Positions 23,487-32,116 of a DNA stretch of 64,000 nt are shown piece by piece (position 1 is the stretch's first letter; each line of letters opens with the position of its first letter). Origin of the DNA: Hymenobacter jeollabukensis (lineage in GTDB: Bacteria; Bacteroidota; Bacteroidia; Cytophagales; Hymenobacteraceae); the NCBI RefSeq assembly GCF_005771675.1, contig NZ_VAJM01000002.1, forward strand, positions 558,001 through 622,000, written 5' to 3'. The position numbers and the translations under genes are program-made. Under the pieces are notes generated by a model. That model saw only the letters and a program-made list of their open reading frames with translations. It did no database searches and was not told the DNA's origin.

Positions 23487-25988
23487 ATGCTCACCTTCGC
23501 CGACCTGCCCGCCCTCACCGGCGGCGCGCTGCTCCAGGCTCCCGCCGAGGCTGCCGCGCCCGTGCTGACTTTGCTGCTCGACAGCCGCCGCGTGGTGCAG
23601 GCCGCCGGCACGCTGTTCGTGGCCCTGCGCGGCCCCCACCACGACGGCCACCAGTACCTGCCCGAGCTATACCAGCAGGGCGTGCGGCTGTTTCTGGTGG
23701 ATCGAGCCGACTTGATTCCGGGCGGCGTGGCGGCGTACCCCGAAGCCGGCTTCGTGCTGGTGGCTGATGCCCTGGCGGCGCTGCAAGCTATTGCCGCCGC
23801 GCACCGGGCCGCCTTTCCGGCGCTGCCGGTACTGGCCGTAACGGGCTCCAACGGCAAAACCATCGTGAAGGAGTGGCTGGCCCAGCTGCTGAGCCCCGAC
23901 GAGCTGATCTGCCGCTCGCCGCGCTCCTACAACTCGCAGGTGGGCGTGCCGCTGAGCGTGTGGGAGCTGCGCCCGGCGCACACCTTGGGCATCTTTGAAG
24001 CGGGCATTTCCGAGCCGGGCGAGATGCAGCGCCTGGCCGCCGTGATTCAGCCCACGCTGGGTTTGTTCACCAACCTCGGCCCGGCCCACGACGCAGGCTT
24101 TGCCTCGCGCCAGCAAAAAGCGGCCGAGAAGATGCGGCTGTTCCAGGGCGTCGACACGCTGTTCTACTGCCACGACCACGCCGAGGTGCACGAAGCTGCC
24201 GCCGCGCTGCCGCCCACGGTGCAGCGCCTGACCTGGTCGCGCCACGGCGCCCCCGAAGCGCAGGTGCAGGTGCGCGTGGAGCCCGGCGCCGACCCCGGCC
24301 AAACCCTGGCCCACGTGCGCTATGAGCAGGCCGAGCACCCGTTCACCCTGCCCTTCGCCGACGAGCCCTCGGTGGAAAACGCCCTGCACTGCCTCGCGGT
24401 GCTGCTCTGGCGCGGGCTGCCCGCCGCCGAGGTGCAGCGCCGTCTGCTGCGCCTGCAGCCGGTGGCCATGCGCCTGGAGATGAAGCAGGCCATCCACGAC
24501 TGCTACGTGCTCGACGACACTTACAACAACGACCTCACCGGCCTCGACCTAGCTCTGGACGCGCTGCGCCGCCAGCCCCGGCGTGGCCGCCACACCCTCA
24601 TCCTCTCCGACGTGCTCGAATCGGGCTTGCCGGCCGAGGAGCTGTACCAGCGCGTGGCCGAGCTGGCCCGGCGCCACGGCGTGCAGCGCCTGCTGGCCGT
24701 GGGCCCCGAAATCGGCCGGCACGCTGAGACTTTGCAAGCGGCCGTGCCCGAGTGCGCGTTCTTCGCCGATACCGCCGCGCTGCTGCGCTGGTTTCAGCCC
24801 GACTACTTCCGCAACGAAACCATTCTGGTGAAAGGCGCCCGCCGCTTCGAGTTCGAGCGGGTGGTGACGGCCTTTCAGCGCCAGATTCACGGCACCGTGC
24901 TCGAAGTCAACCTCGACGCGCTGGTGCACAACCTCAACTACTACCGCGCCCGCCTGCAGCCCGGCACCCGGCTGATGGTGATGGTCAAGGCCTTTGCCTA
25001 CGGCAGCGGCTCTTATGAAGTAGCCAGTCTGCTGGAGTTTCACCGCGTCGACTACCTCGCCGTAGCCTACACCGACGAAGGCGTGCAGCTGCGGGAGCAC
25101 GGCATTTCGCTGCCCATCATGGTGATGAACCCCTCGCCGGATTCCTTCGCCCTGCTGCGGCAGTACCACTTGGAGCCCGAAATCTACTCCTTCGCCCGGC
25201 TGCGCGAGTACCTCAAGGCGGCCGAGGACGGGCCCTTGCCCGCTATTCACCTCAAGCTCGACACCGGTATGCGCCGCCTGGGCTTCGCCGAGGACGACCT
25301 GCCCGAACTGCTGCTCCTGCTGCAGCGCCACGCCGGCACCCTGCGCGTGGCCAGCGCCCTCACCCACTTGGCCGGCGCCGACGAGGAGCAGCACAACAGC
25401 TTCTCCCACCAGCAATTGGCGGCGTTTCGGCGCATGACGGCCCGGCTCGAAGCGGCGTTGGGCCACGCCGTCATCAAGCACGCGCTGAACTCGCCGGGCA
25501 TCATGCGCTTTCCGGAGGCGCAGTTTGACATGGTGCGCCTGGGCATCGGGCTCTACGGAGTGGAGGCGGCCGGGCTGGCGCCCGAGGCCCTGCAGCCCGT
25601 CAGTACCCTGCGCACCACGGTGTCGCAGCTGAAGCGGCTGCCGGCGGGCGAAACCGTGGGCTACGGCCGCCGCGGCGAAGCGGCCGACCACGACCGGCGC
25701 ATTGCCACCCTGGCCATCGGCTACGCCGACGGCTACGACCGGCGCTTTTCGCGGGGTGGGGGCGAGGTGCTCATCCGGGGCCAGCGCGCGCCTATCATCG
25801 GCAACGTGTGCATGGACATGTGCATGGTCGACGTGACGGGCATTCCGGACGTGCAGGAGGGCGACGCGGCCGTGCTCTTCGGCGCCGGCCTGCCCCTGAC
25901 GGAGCTGGCCAGCCGCATCGGCACCATTCCCTACGAGCTGCTGACCAACGTGAGCGAGCGGGTCAAGCGCGTGTTCGTGGCCGAATAA
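23487..25988 (+). CDS. murF-alr: Bifunctional UDP-MurNAc-tripeptide:D-Ala-D-Ala ligase / alanine racemase
   Basis: 833 residues from the ATG at 23487, placed after the palindromic repeat. Residues about 1-455 are MurF: the ATP loop TGSNGKT at 119-125, then SYNSQVGVPLSVWEL and LDDTYNNDLTGLDLAL. Residues about 465-833 are a fold-III alanine racemase, with the PLP lysine Lys501 in MVKAFAYGSG and later HLKLDTGMRRLGF and GNVCMDMCMVDVT. One chain would therefore make D-alanine and attach D-Ala-D-Ala to the peptidoglycan precursor in the cytoplasm. The fusion is a known Bacteroidota arrangement. TACCTTTG at 23460-23467 is a candidate -7 element. Confidence 0.95.
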   Translation: MLTFADLPALTGGALLQAPAEAAAPVLTLLLDSRRVVQAAGTLFVALRGPHHDGHQYLPELYQQGVRLFLVDRADLIPGGVAAYPEAGFVLVADALAALQAIAAAHRAAFPALPVLAVTGSNGKTIVKEWLAQLLSPDELICRSPRSYNSQVGVPLSVWELRPAHTLGIFEAGISEPGEMQRLAAVIQPTLGLFTNLGPAHDAGFASRQQKAAEKMRLFQGVDTLFYCHDHAEVHEAAAALPPTVQRLTWSRHGAPEAQVQVRVEPGADPGQTLAHVRYEQAEHPFTLPFADEPSVENALHCLAVLLWRGLPAAEVQRRLLRLQPVAMRLEMKQAIHDCYVLDDTYNNDLTGLDLALDALRRQPRRGRHTLILSDVLESGLPAEELYQRVAELARRHGVQRLLAVGPEIGRHAETLQAAVPECAFFADTAALLRWFQPDYFRNETILVKGARRFEFERVVTAFQRQIHGTVLEVNLDALVHNLNYYRARLQPGTRLMVMVKAFAYGSGSYEVASLLEFHRVDYLAVAYTDEGVQLREHGISLPIMVMNPSPDSFALLRQYHLEPEIYSFARLREYLKAAEDGPLPAIHLKLDTGMRRLGFAEDDLPELLLLLQRHAGTLRVASALTHLAGADEEQHNSFSHQQLAAFRRMTARLEAALGHAVIKHALNSPGIMRFPEAQFDMVRLGIGLYGVEAAGLAPEALQPVSTLRTTVSQLKRLPAGETVGYGRRGEAADHDRRIATLAIGYADGYDRRFSRGGGEVLIRGQRAPIIGNVCMDMCMVDVTGIPDVQEGDAAVLFGAGLPLTELASRIGTIPYELLTNVSERVKRVFVAE

Positions 25989-26010
25989 GCGGCGGTTAGC
26001 AGGACAGGTA

Positions 26011-26030
26011 CCGGCTTGACGTCAAGCCGG
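26011..26030. repeat. Perfect 20-bp palindrome after murF-alr
   Basis: CCGGCTTGAC followed directly by its reverse complement (26011-26030), 22 bp past the stop codon. As RNA it would form an 8-bp hairpin with an ACGT loop but no T-run, so it may be a weak terminator. A GGCGCC...GGCGCC inverted pair follows at about 26040-26061. Confidence 0.55.
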
Positions 26031-26204
26031 CAGGAATAAGGCGCCCCGGCCGCTCGGCGCCTACCCGTTTCTAGACGACGATTGGAGAAGCGGACGGAAA
26101 CCGTTCGGCCAGTGTCGGTGCGCATTCAGCGAGAATTAGATGTAGTTGGTTAAGGTAATCCGCCTATTTATTCTGTGAAAAGTTAACTATTATGTTTTTT
26201 GTTA

Positions 26205-26212
26205 TAGTTTTG
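26205..26212 (+). promoter_or_regulatory. Promoter -7 element for the TonB-dependent receptor
   Basis: TAGTTTTG is a perfect TAnnTTTG element in an AT-rich patch, 62 bp before the receptor ATG. No TTG lies 17-23 bp upstream, so only half of the promoter is supported. Confidence 0.5.
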
Positions 26213-26274
26213 GTTCGTTGATTCATGTTCAATTTGGAATCAACCGTCTACTTCGCTCCCCACACCTGTTGCTA

Positions 26275-29091
26275 ATGAAACAACTCTTTACTCATCTTGG
26301 CCTAGCCAGCCTGGGCCTTTATGCCGTTGTGTCTCCGCTCAATACCCTGGCTCAGAGCCGCAACGCCAGCCTGAGCGGCACGGTTAAATCGGATAAGGAC
26401 GAATTAGTTGTTAGCGCTTCAGTAGTTGCCATTCACATGCCCACGGGCATCCGCCGCACGAGCACGACCGACGCGTTCGGCAACTTCTCGATTCCGGATA
26501 TGCTGCCCGGCGGTCCGTTTACTCTACAGATTCTGCAGTCCGGTTTTCGCACCCAGGTGCTCACCAACGTCTTCCTGACCGCGGAAAAGCCCACCCAGCT
26601 GGAGTTTACCCTCGTGCCCGAGGTGGTAGCCGTGGGTACCCGCCGCAGCGACCGTACTTTGCTCGAATCGGCCGTGCCCGTCGACGTTATCGACATGCGC
26701 GAGCTGGCCCTGACGGCCCCGCAAACCGACCTGACGCAGGCGCTGCATTACGCGGTGCCCTCCTTCAACTCGACGCGCCAGACCTCGGCCGACGGCGCCG
26801 ACCATATCGACCCCATCAGCCTGCGCGGCCTCGCGCCCGACCAGGCCCTGGTGCTCATCAACGGCAAGCGCTACCACACCACCGGCCTGATCAACCTGCT
26901 CGGCAGCCGCGGCGTGGGCTCGGTCAACTACGACCTGAACGCCTTCGGCTCCAATGCCCTGGACCGGGTGGAAATCCTGCGCGACGGGGCCGCCGCCCAG
27001 TACGGCTCCGACGCCATTGCGGGCGTTATCAACCTGAACCTGAAGTCGGACAACCACGGCGGCAACGCCCTGCTGAGCACCGGCGTGACCAGCCAGGGCG
27101 ACGGATTTACCAGCCTGCTGAGCCTGAACCGCGGCGTGCAGCTGGGCAAGAAAGGCTTCCTGAACGTAACGGCCGAGGCCGACTACCGCGGCGCTACCAC
27201 CCGCGGCACGGCCCAGCGCGACATCCGCTCCTGGCCGGTATTTTCCTACGACGCGCAGGAAGAAGCCGATCAGCTGGCCGCCAGCGGCAAGTCATACAAC
27301 GACTTCCGCCAAGTCAACGGCGACGCGAAGATTCACAACCTGCGCGGCAGCTACAACCTGAGCGTGCCCCTGTCGGCCACTTCCGACAAAAACCGCTTCT
27401 ACTCCTTCGGCGGCTACAACTGGCGGCGCGGGCAGGCCGTGGCCCCCTGGGTGCTGCCCGCCTCCGCCGACGTCGACATCGTCGAAAGCATCTATCCCTA
27501 CGGCTACCAGCCCCACATCAACACCCACGTGCAGGACGGCTCGGCCGTGGCCGGCTTCACCTTCGGGCTGGGCCAGTGGAGCCTCGACGTAAGCCACGTG
27601 CTGGGCGCCAACCGCATGCGCTACGACCTGAGCAACTCGCTCAACAGCTCGCTCGGGGCCGCGTCGCCGCGCAGCTTCGAGGCTGGGGGCTTCCAGTTCG
27701 TGCAGAACGTGAGCAACGTGACCATGAACCGGCTGTTCCCGAAAGTGCTGGCCGGTACCAACGTCGCCTTTGGCGGGGAATTCCGCGCCGACCACTACGA
27801 AATTGTGGCCGGCGAAGAGGCTTCGTGGAAAGACTACGGCCGCGGCAAAGTGGGCGCTTCGGCCGGTTCGCAGGGCTTTATCGGCTTCGACCCCACTTCC
27901 GCCGTCACCGGCAACCGCACCAACGTGGGCGCATTCCTCGACGTGGAAGCCGACGTGACCAAGCGCTGGACCGTGGGCACCGCGCTGCGCTACGAAAATT
28001 ACTCCGACTTCGGCTCGGCGTTCATCTACAAAGGCTCGACGCGCCTGCAGCTGGCCAAGAAAATAGCCCTGCGCGCCGCCTACAACACCGGTTTCCGGGC
28101 CCCGGCCCTGCAGCAGGTGCTCTACCGCCAGCTCACGCTGCTGCCCACCTCCAACGGCAACGTGTACTCGGGCATTTTCAACAACCAGAGCGACGTGGCC
28201 CGCGCCGCCGGCATCGGCCGCCTGCGCCCCGAAAAGTCGCGCAACGTCAGCGCCGGCCTCGTGCTGATGCCTTCGCCGAAGTTCACCTTCACGGCCGATG
28301 CCTACCAGATTGACATCGATGACCGCATCATCCTCTCGGGCATTTTCGGCAACGACACCACCGGTACCCGCGCGGCTTTCAACGAAGCTCTGGTGCGCGC
28401 CAACGCCGACAACGCGCAGTTCTTCACCAACGCCGTGGATACCCGCACCCGTGGCCTCGACCTGGTGGCTACGTACCGCAATAGCCTCGGCCGTGGCACC
28501 CTCCACGTGAGCCTGGCCGCCAACTTCAACCAGACCAGCATCCGGGCGCTGAAGGTGCCGGCCGCCTTCCAGCCCCTGCAAACCGACAACATCCCCGGCA
28601 ACGACTACATCGACCAGCGTCAACTCTCGCTGATCGAAACCGGCAACCCGCACACCAAAATCATCCTGAACACCGGCTACGAAATCGGCAAGTTCAACGT
28701 GCTGCTGCGCAACTTGTACTTCGGCAGCGTGCACACCTACGACTTCAACTTCGACCCGCTCGACGAAGGCAGCGTGTACATGTCGTTCCGTCCCAAAACG
28801 TCGACCGACCTGATGCTGACCTTCAAGCCTACCAAGGCCGTCATGCTCACGGCCGGCGTCAACAACCTGCTGAACGTGTACCCCGACGACGTGTACACGG
28901 CCACCTACAAAAATGGCCGTCCGCCGGTCGGGTTCAAGTCGTTTGACCAGTTCAATACCTACTTCGAAAACAAGTACGGCCGCCCCTCCAACCTGCCCTA
29001 CGACTTCGACATTCTGCCCTACCAGTCGCAGCAGATGAGCTTCAACGGCCGTTTTTTCTACCTGAAAGCCGCCTACAACATTGGGCTGTAG
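26275..29091 (+). CDS. TonB-dependent outer-membrane receptor
   Basis: 938 residues from the ATG at 26275, chosen because it begins directly before the signal peptide (MKQLFTHLGLASLGLYAV). Residues about 30-115 form a CarboxypepD_reg-like domain (ASLSGTVKSDKDELVVSASV). The plug domain (about 120-250) has SAVPVDVIDMRELAL, LRGLAPDQALVLINGKRYH and VEILRDGAAAQYGSDAIAG. The rest is the 22-strand barrel, ending in Phe/Tyr-rich strands. It should import a large substrate with energy from TonB. No SusD partner follows, so it is not a typical glycan (PUL) pair. The next gene encodes a hydrolase-fold protein. Substrate unknown. Confidence 0.92.
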   Translation: MKQLFTHLGLASLGLYAVVSPLNTLAQSRNASLSGTVKSDKDELVVSASVVAIHMPTGIRRTSTTDAFGNFSIPDMLPGGPFTLQILQSGFRTQVLTNVFLTAEKPTQLEFTLVPEVVAVGTRRSDRTLLESAVPVDVIDMRELALTAPQTDLTQALHYAVPSFNSTRQTSADGADHIDPISLRGLAPDQALVLINGKRYHTTGLINLLGSRGVGSVNYDLNAFGSNALDRVEILRDGAAAQYGSDAIAGVINLNLKSDNHGGNALLSTGVTSQGDGFTSLLSLNRGVQLGKKGFLNVTAEADYRGATTRGTAQRDIRSWPVFSYDAQEEADQLAASGKSYNDFRQVNGDAKIHNLRGSYNLSVPLSATSDKNRFYSFGGYNWRRGQAVAPWVLPASADVDIVESIYPYGYQPHINTHVQDGSAVAGFTFGLGQWSLDVSHVLGANRMRYDLSNSLNSSLGAASPRSFEAGGFQFVQNVSNVTMNRLFPKVLAGTNVAFGGEFRADHYEIVAGEEASWKDYGRGKVGASAGSQGFIGFDPTSAVTGNRTNVGAFLDVEADVTKRWTVGTALRYENYSDFGSAFIYKGSTRLQLAKKIALRAAYNTGFRAPALQQVLYRQLTLLPTSNGNVYSGIFNNQSDVARAAGIGRLRPEKSRNVSAGLVLMPSPKFTFTADAYQIDIDDRIILSGIFGNDTTGTRAAFNEALVRANADNAQFFTNAVDTRTRGLDLVATYRNSLGRGTLHVSLAANFNQTSIRALKVPAAFQPLQTDNIPGNDYIDQRQLSLIETGNPHTKIILNTGYEIGKFNVLLRNLYFGSVHTYDFNFDPLDEGSVYMSFRPKTSTDLMLTFKPTKAVMLTAGVNNLLNVYPDDVYTATYKNGRPPVGFKSFDQFNTYFENKYGRPSNLPYDFDILPYQSQQMSFNGRFFYLKAAYNIGL

Positions 29092-29121
29092 CCGCCTATC
29101 CGGAAATGCCCGCTAGATTCA

Positions 29122-29156
29122 TTTGAGTTTACTGGGTTATTCTGATAATAAATTTG
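29122..29156 (+). promoter_or_regulatory. Bacteroidota-type promoter before the hydrolase-fold gene
   Basis: TTTG (29122-29125), 23 nt, TAAATTTG (29149-29156). This is a full consensus match 76 bp before the ATG at 29233, which suggests the gene can be transcribed independently of the receptor upstream. Confidence 0.65.
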
Positions 29157-29232
29157 ATTATGTTCGTATGTCGAAACGCGCCTATCCGTTTCGGCTGCAC
29201 CTTTCCGCTCTGCTTGCCTACTCCACCTAGCC

Positions 29233-30621
29233 ATGAAGCAACGTCTACATCTTTACTTTAAAGCCTTTGGCTGTCTGCTGCTGATCATCGCCGGATTCAG
29301 CGCGCAGGCCGGACCTGCCCTCGACGGTTTCTGGAAGGGGCCGCTCAAAGTACCCGGCGGGCAATGGGAAGTTATTTTCCGCGTAGTCACGCTCACCGGC
29401 GGCAAGTACTTCGCCACCCTCGACGTGCCGATGCAGAAAGTCACCCGCATGAACGTTGACGTGCAGCTGCACGGCGACACGGTCATGTTCGTGGCGGAAG
29501 AAGCGGCCAGCCAGTTTGTGGGCCGCCTGGCCGCCGATGGCAAGCACGTGGAAGGCACCTGGCAGCAGCCGGGCCTGAAAGCGCCCATGACGCTGGAATA
29601 CAGCGTGCCGCCCGCCAGCACCAGCACCAAGGTGCGCCTGACGCCGCCCTACCGCGAAGAGGAAGTCACCTTCACCAATATTCCGGTGAACCTGCGCATG
29701 GCCGGCATGCTCACCGTGCCCCCCGGTAAAGGCCCGTTCCCGGCCGTGGTGCTGGTGTCGGATGCCGGCGCCCAGGACCGCGACGCCACCGTGGGCGAGT
29801 ACCGCCCCATGGGTAGCCTGGCCGATTTTCTGACCCGCCGCGGCATTGCCGTGCTGCGCGTGGACGACCGCGGCGTGGGCCAGTCGGGCGGTACGCCAGC
29901 CGCGGCCACCACGGCCGAGCTGGTGGCCGACGTGCAGGCCGCCCTGAACTTCCTGCGGGCCCGCCCCGAAGTAGATCTGTCGCACCTGGGCGTCATCGGG
30001 CACGGCGAGGGCGGCAACGTGGCCTTGCTGGCCGCCGCGCAGCCCCTGCCCCCGGCGTTTGTGGTGACGCTGGCCGCCCACGGCCTGCCCGGCCGCGACA
30101 TCGTGGTGCAGCAGCAGGCCAACACGCTCCGTTCCCTGGGCACCGACCCGGCCCAGATCGAGGCGGCGTCCAAGCGCCAGCAGGCCATGCTCGACATCAT
30201 TCAGCAGACCCAGGACAACAGCCAGGCCCAGGCCATCGTGGCCAACATGCTGCGTCAGAACAACGAGGCCATCGACCAGGCCACGGCCCAGGCCAGCGCC
30301 GCCGAGCTGACCTCGCCCCGTTACCGTCACTTCCTGAGCTTCAATCCTGCTGAGAAACTGACTGGTGTGAACTGCCCGGTGCTGCTGCTGCACGGCACCG
30401 CCGACACCTACGCCGCCGCCGAACCCAACCTCTCATTGCTGGCCAAGGGCCTGAAAGGCAATAAAAACGTGGTCAGCAAGAAGCTCAACGGCGTCAACCA
30501 CCTGTTCCAGTCCGACCCGGCCGAATGGCCCATCGTGGCCGGGCAGCAGCGCGAAACGTTTTCGCCCCAGGCCCAGGAAATGATCCGCGAGTGGATCATT
30601 GGCCAGGCCAAAAAGCAGTAG
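29233..30621 (+). CDS. Exported alpha/beta-hydrolase-fold protein with a missing nucleophile serine
   Basis: 462 residues with a signal peptide (about 1-27). An N-terminal beta-sandwich (about 28-130: LDGFWKGPLKVPGGQWEVIF) is typical of exported Bacteroidota hydrolases, and an alpha/beta-hydrolase domain follows (about 150-460). The nucleophile elbow reads GHGEGG (residues 256-261); relatives usually have GHSEGG, so the serine is Gly258. The oxyanion segment is SDAGAQDRD instead of the usual SGSGPQDRD. The acid region (LLLHGTADTYAA) and the His motif (VNHLFQ) are kept. This suggests a non-catalytic or altered relative. It has its own promoter and a very strong terminator, and follows a TonB receptor. 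Confidence 0.8.
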   Translation: MKQRLHLYFKAFGCLLLIIAGFSAQAGPALDGFWKGPLKVPGGQWEVIFRVVTLTGGKYFATLDVPMQKVTRMNVDVQLHGDTVMFVAEEAASQFVGRLAADGKHVEGTWQQPGLKAPMTLEYSVPPASTSTKVRLTPPYREEEVTFTNIPVNLRMAGMLTVPPGKGPFPAVVLVSDAGAQDRDATVGEYRPMGSLADFLTRRGIAVLRVDDRGVGQSGGTPAAATTAELVADVQAALNFLRARPEVDLSHLGVIGHGEGGNVALLAAAQPLPPAFVVTLAAHGLPGRDIVVQQQANTLRSLGTDPAQIEAASKRQQAMLDIIQQTQDNSQAQAIVANMLRQNNEAIDQATAQASAAELTSPRYRHFLSFNPAEKLTGVNCPVLLLHGTADTYAAAEPNLSLLAKGLKGNKNVVSKKLNGVNHLFQSDPAEWPIVAGQQRETFSPQAQEMIREWIIGQAKKQ

Positions 30622-30680
30622 CCGCTGCCCTGAGGGTGCCTGGCACCTCTTGGAGCAGACCTTTTTCCTACAACCACCGC

Positions 30681-30735
30681 ACCTGAAACTAAAAGGCCGG
30701 CCCGCACATTGCGGGCCGGCCTTTTAGTTTCAGGT
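30681..30735. terminator. 25-bp perfect bidirectional terminator
   Basis: A perfect 25-bp inverted repeat (30681-30705 against 30711-30735) with a 5-nt loop. The arm has AAAA/TTTT blocks next to a GGCCGGCCCGC core. It lies between the hydrolase-fold gene and the converging gene at 30751-31650. Confidence 0.85.
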
Positions 30736-30750
30736 GGCGAATGGAGGCGC

Positions 30751-31650
30751 TTACTTGTAGACGTCAACCTCGGCCTTAATCATAGCGTTGTAGCGCAGAC
30801 CCGAGCCGTTCGACATCGTAATCAGGCTCCAGCCCTTGCCCATGGAGTAGGTCCAGGTGCGGCTTTCCTTGAATTCGAAGGTCGGGCGCATGATCTGGCC
30901 GTAGGGCGTGTAGTTGTCCATGAAGTTGGTGGTGTAGAACTTGTCGCCCGACACAATCCATTCCATGGCCACGAAGAATCCTTCGTCGGGGGCCGGAATG
31001 TTGTAGGGCGTCATGTCCACCGTGAACCAGGAGCCGCCGCCCGGGGCCGATACCACCACGTTTTCGGTGAGCAGGTCGGTGTTGGGGGCGTTGTAGTCGC
31101 CGTCGTTCTTGTAGATGCGCACGCGGAAGGGTTCCTTCGGGAAGCCGTGTTCCCCGATGTAGAACGACACGGTGCGGATCATGCCCAGCTTCTTGCCCTT
31201 CTCGTTTTTCACGAAGAAGGCGTACTGGCTGCCCGGCATGCCCTGAATCATCCCCTCGCCGGGGTTGTTGTTGCGGGCGCCCATGTCGCTGGATTTCACC
31301 TTGCCGGCTTCCACCGTCACGTTCTTCAGCACGATGTTGCGCTTCTCCACCTCGATGATCATGTCCTCGAGCTTGTCGGCCTTGCGCACCACCACGGCCT
31401 TGCGCAGGTAACCCAGCGCCTGCACGACCAGGGAGTCCTGCTCGGTTTTGTCGGGCTTGGCCATCTGGAAGAAGCCGTACTCGTTGGTCAACGCGCCGGT
31501 TCCTTCCTCTTTGAGGCCAATGGAGGCGAAAGGGATAGGCTCTTTGGTCTTGGAGTCGACCACGCGGCCGGTGATGCGGTTATCCTGCGCACTTGCCAAC
31601 TGCGGGAGCAACCAACCTAGCGCAACGAAGAAAAGTAAGCGTCTGAGCAT
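30751..31650 (-). CDS. Exported protein with carboxypeptidase-like regulatory domain
   Basis: 299 residues from the ATG at 31650, chosen because the signal peptide MLRRLLFFVALGWLLPQLASAQ begins there. Residues about 25-105 form a CarboxypepD_reg-like beta-sandwich (ITGRVVDSKTKEPIPFASIGL). The C-terminal about 190 residues (YAFFVKNEKGKKLGMIRTVSFYI) form a beta-rich domain with conserved aromatic residues; I know it only as a frequent companion in Bacteroidota outer-membrane proteins. There is no barrel and no sorting domain, so it is likely periplasmic or attached to the outer membrane. It is divergent from feoAB and shares a 202-bp promoter region with it, but a functional link to iron is only a guess. 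Confidence 0.75.
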   Translation of the reverse strand: MLRRLLFFVALGWLLPQLASAQDNRITGRVVDSKTKEPIPFASIGLKEEGTGALTNEYGFFQMAKPDKTEQDSLVVQALGYLRKAVVVRKADKLEDMIIEVEKRNIVLKNVTVEAGKVKSSDMGARNNNPGEGMIQGMPGSQYAFFVKNEKGKKLGMIRTVSFYIGEHGFPKEPFRVRIYKNDGDYNAPNTDLLTENVVVSAPGGGSWFTVDMTPYNIPAPDEGFFVAMEWIVSGDKFYTTNFMDNYTPYGQIMRPTFEFKESRTWTYSMGKGWSLITMSNGSGLRYNAMIKAEVDVYK

Positions 31651-31668
31651 AAGCGTTGGATTATACCC

Positions 31669-31701
31669 CAAAAATACAAGCCACCGGGCCTTGGATTGCA
31701 A
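31669..31701 (-). promoter_or_regulatory. Bacteroidota-type promoter, minus strand
   Basis: On the minus strand TTG (31701-31699), 22 nt, TATTTTTG (31676-31669). Full consensus match, 18 bp before the ATG at 31650. Confidence 0.7.
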
Positions 31702-31787
31702 GTCCGCTAAGAATATTTATAAGAATGCAATTCCGCAAAGCCTAAGTGCTAACGCCCGTTTCGGATGGCCCGCCAAAATCCCCGGCT

Positions 31788-31819
31788 TTTGGCAGAAACC
31801 TTTGCAGGTAGTACCTTTG
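31788..31819 (+). promoter_or_regulatory. Bacteroidota-type promoter for feoAB
   Basis: TTTG (31788-31791), 20 nt, TACCTTTG (31812-31819). Full consensus match, 33 bp before the feoA GTG. I saw no Fur-box-like palindrome between the two divergent promoters. Confidence 0.75.
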
Positions 31820-31852
31820 TTTATAGCTTGTCTAAATAATCCCCACCCGCCC

Positions 31853-32107
31853 GTGCCCGCTCCAGCTGCCCCCACCACCACGCCCCGCAGTGTGAAGGAT
31901 CTGCGCCTCGGCGAAACCGGCACCATCTGCTGCCTCAACGACCCCGAAATGGCGCTCAAGCTGCTGGAAATGGGCTGCATTCCGGGCACCAAGGTGACGC
32001 TGAACGGCCGCGCGCCGCTGGGCTGTCCCATCACGCTGCACGTCGACGGGGAGTACACCCTGTCGCTGCGGGTGAGTGAGGCGGCCACGATACTGCTGAA
32101 AGATTAA
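31853..32107 (+). CDS. feoA: FeoA-domain protein of the ferrous iron transporter
   Basis: 84 residues from the GTG at 31853, which fits the promoter at 31788-31819. The frame is open much further upstream, but that part crosses the promoter and the divergent gene. The SH3-like FeoA core is present: LRLGETGTICCLNDPEMALKL, then LEMGCIPGTKVTL and APLGCPITLHVDGEYTLSLR. FeoA is a small cytoplasmic partner needed for FeoB-dependent Fe(II) uptake. feoB begins 9 bp downstream, so the two form one operon. It is normal in length for the family. Confidence 0.92.
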   Translation: MPAPAAPTTTPRSVKDLRLGETGTICCLNDPEMALKLLEMGCIPGTKVTLNGRAPLGCPITLHVDGEYTLSLRVSEAATILLKD

Positions 32108-32116
32108 CGGGAACGG

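Noticed and set aside
29998-30015. Reading error at the hydrolase nucleophile codon
   Set aside because: It cannot be excluded outright, but the oxyanion loop is also changed and the frame is intact on both sides, so a real substitution is more likely.
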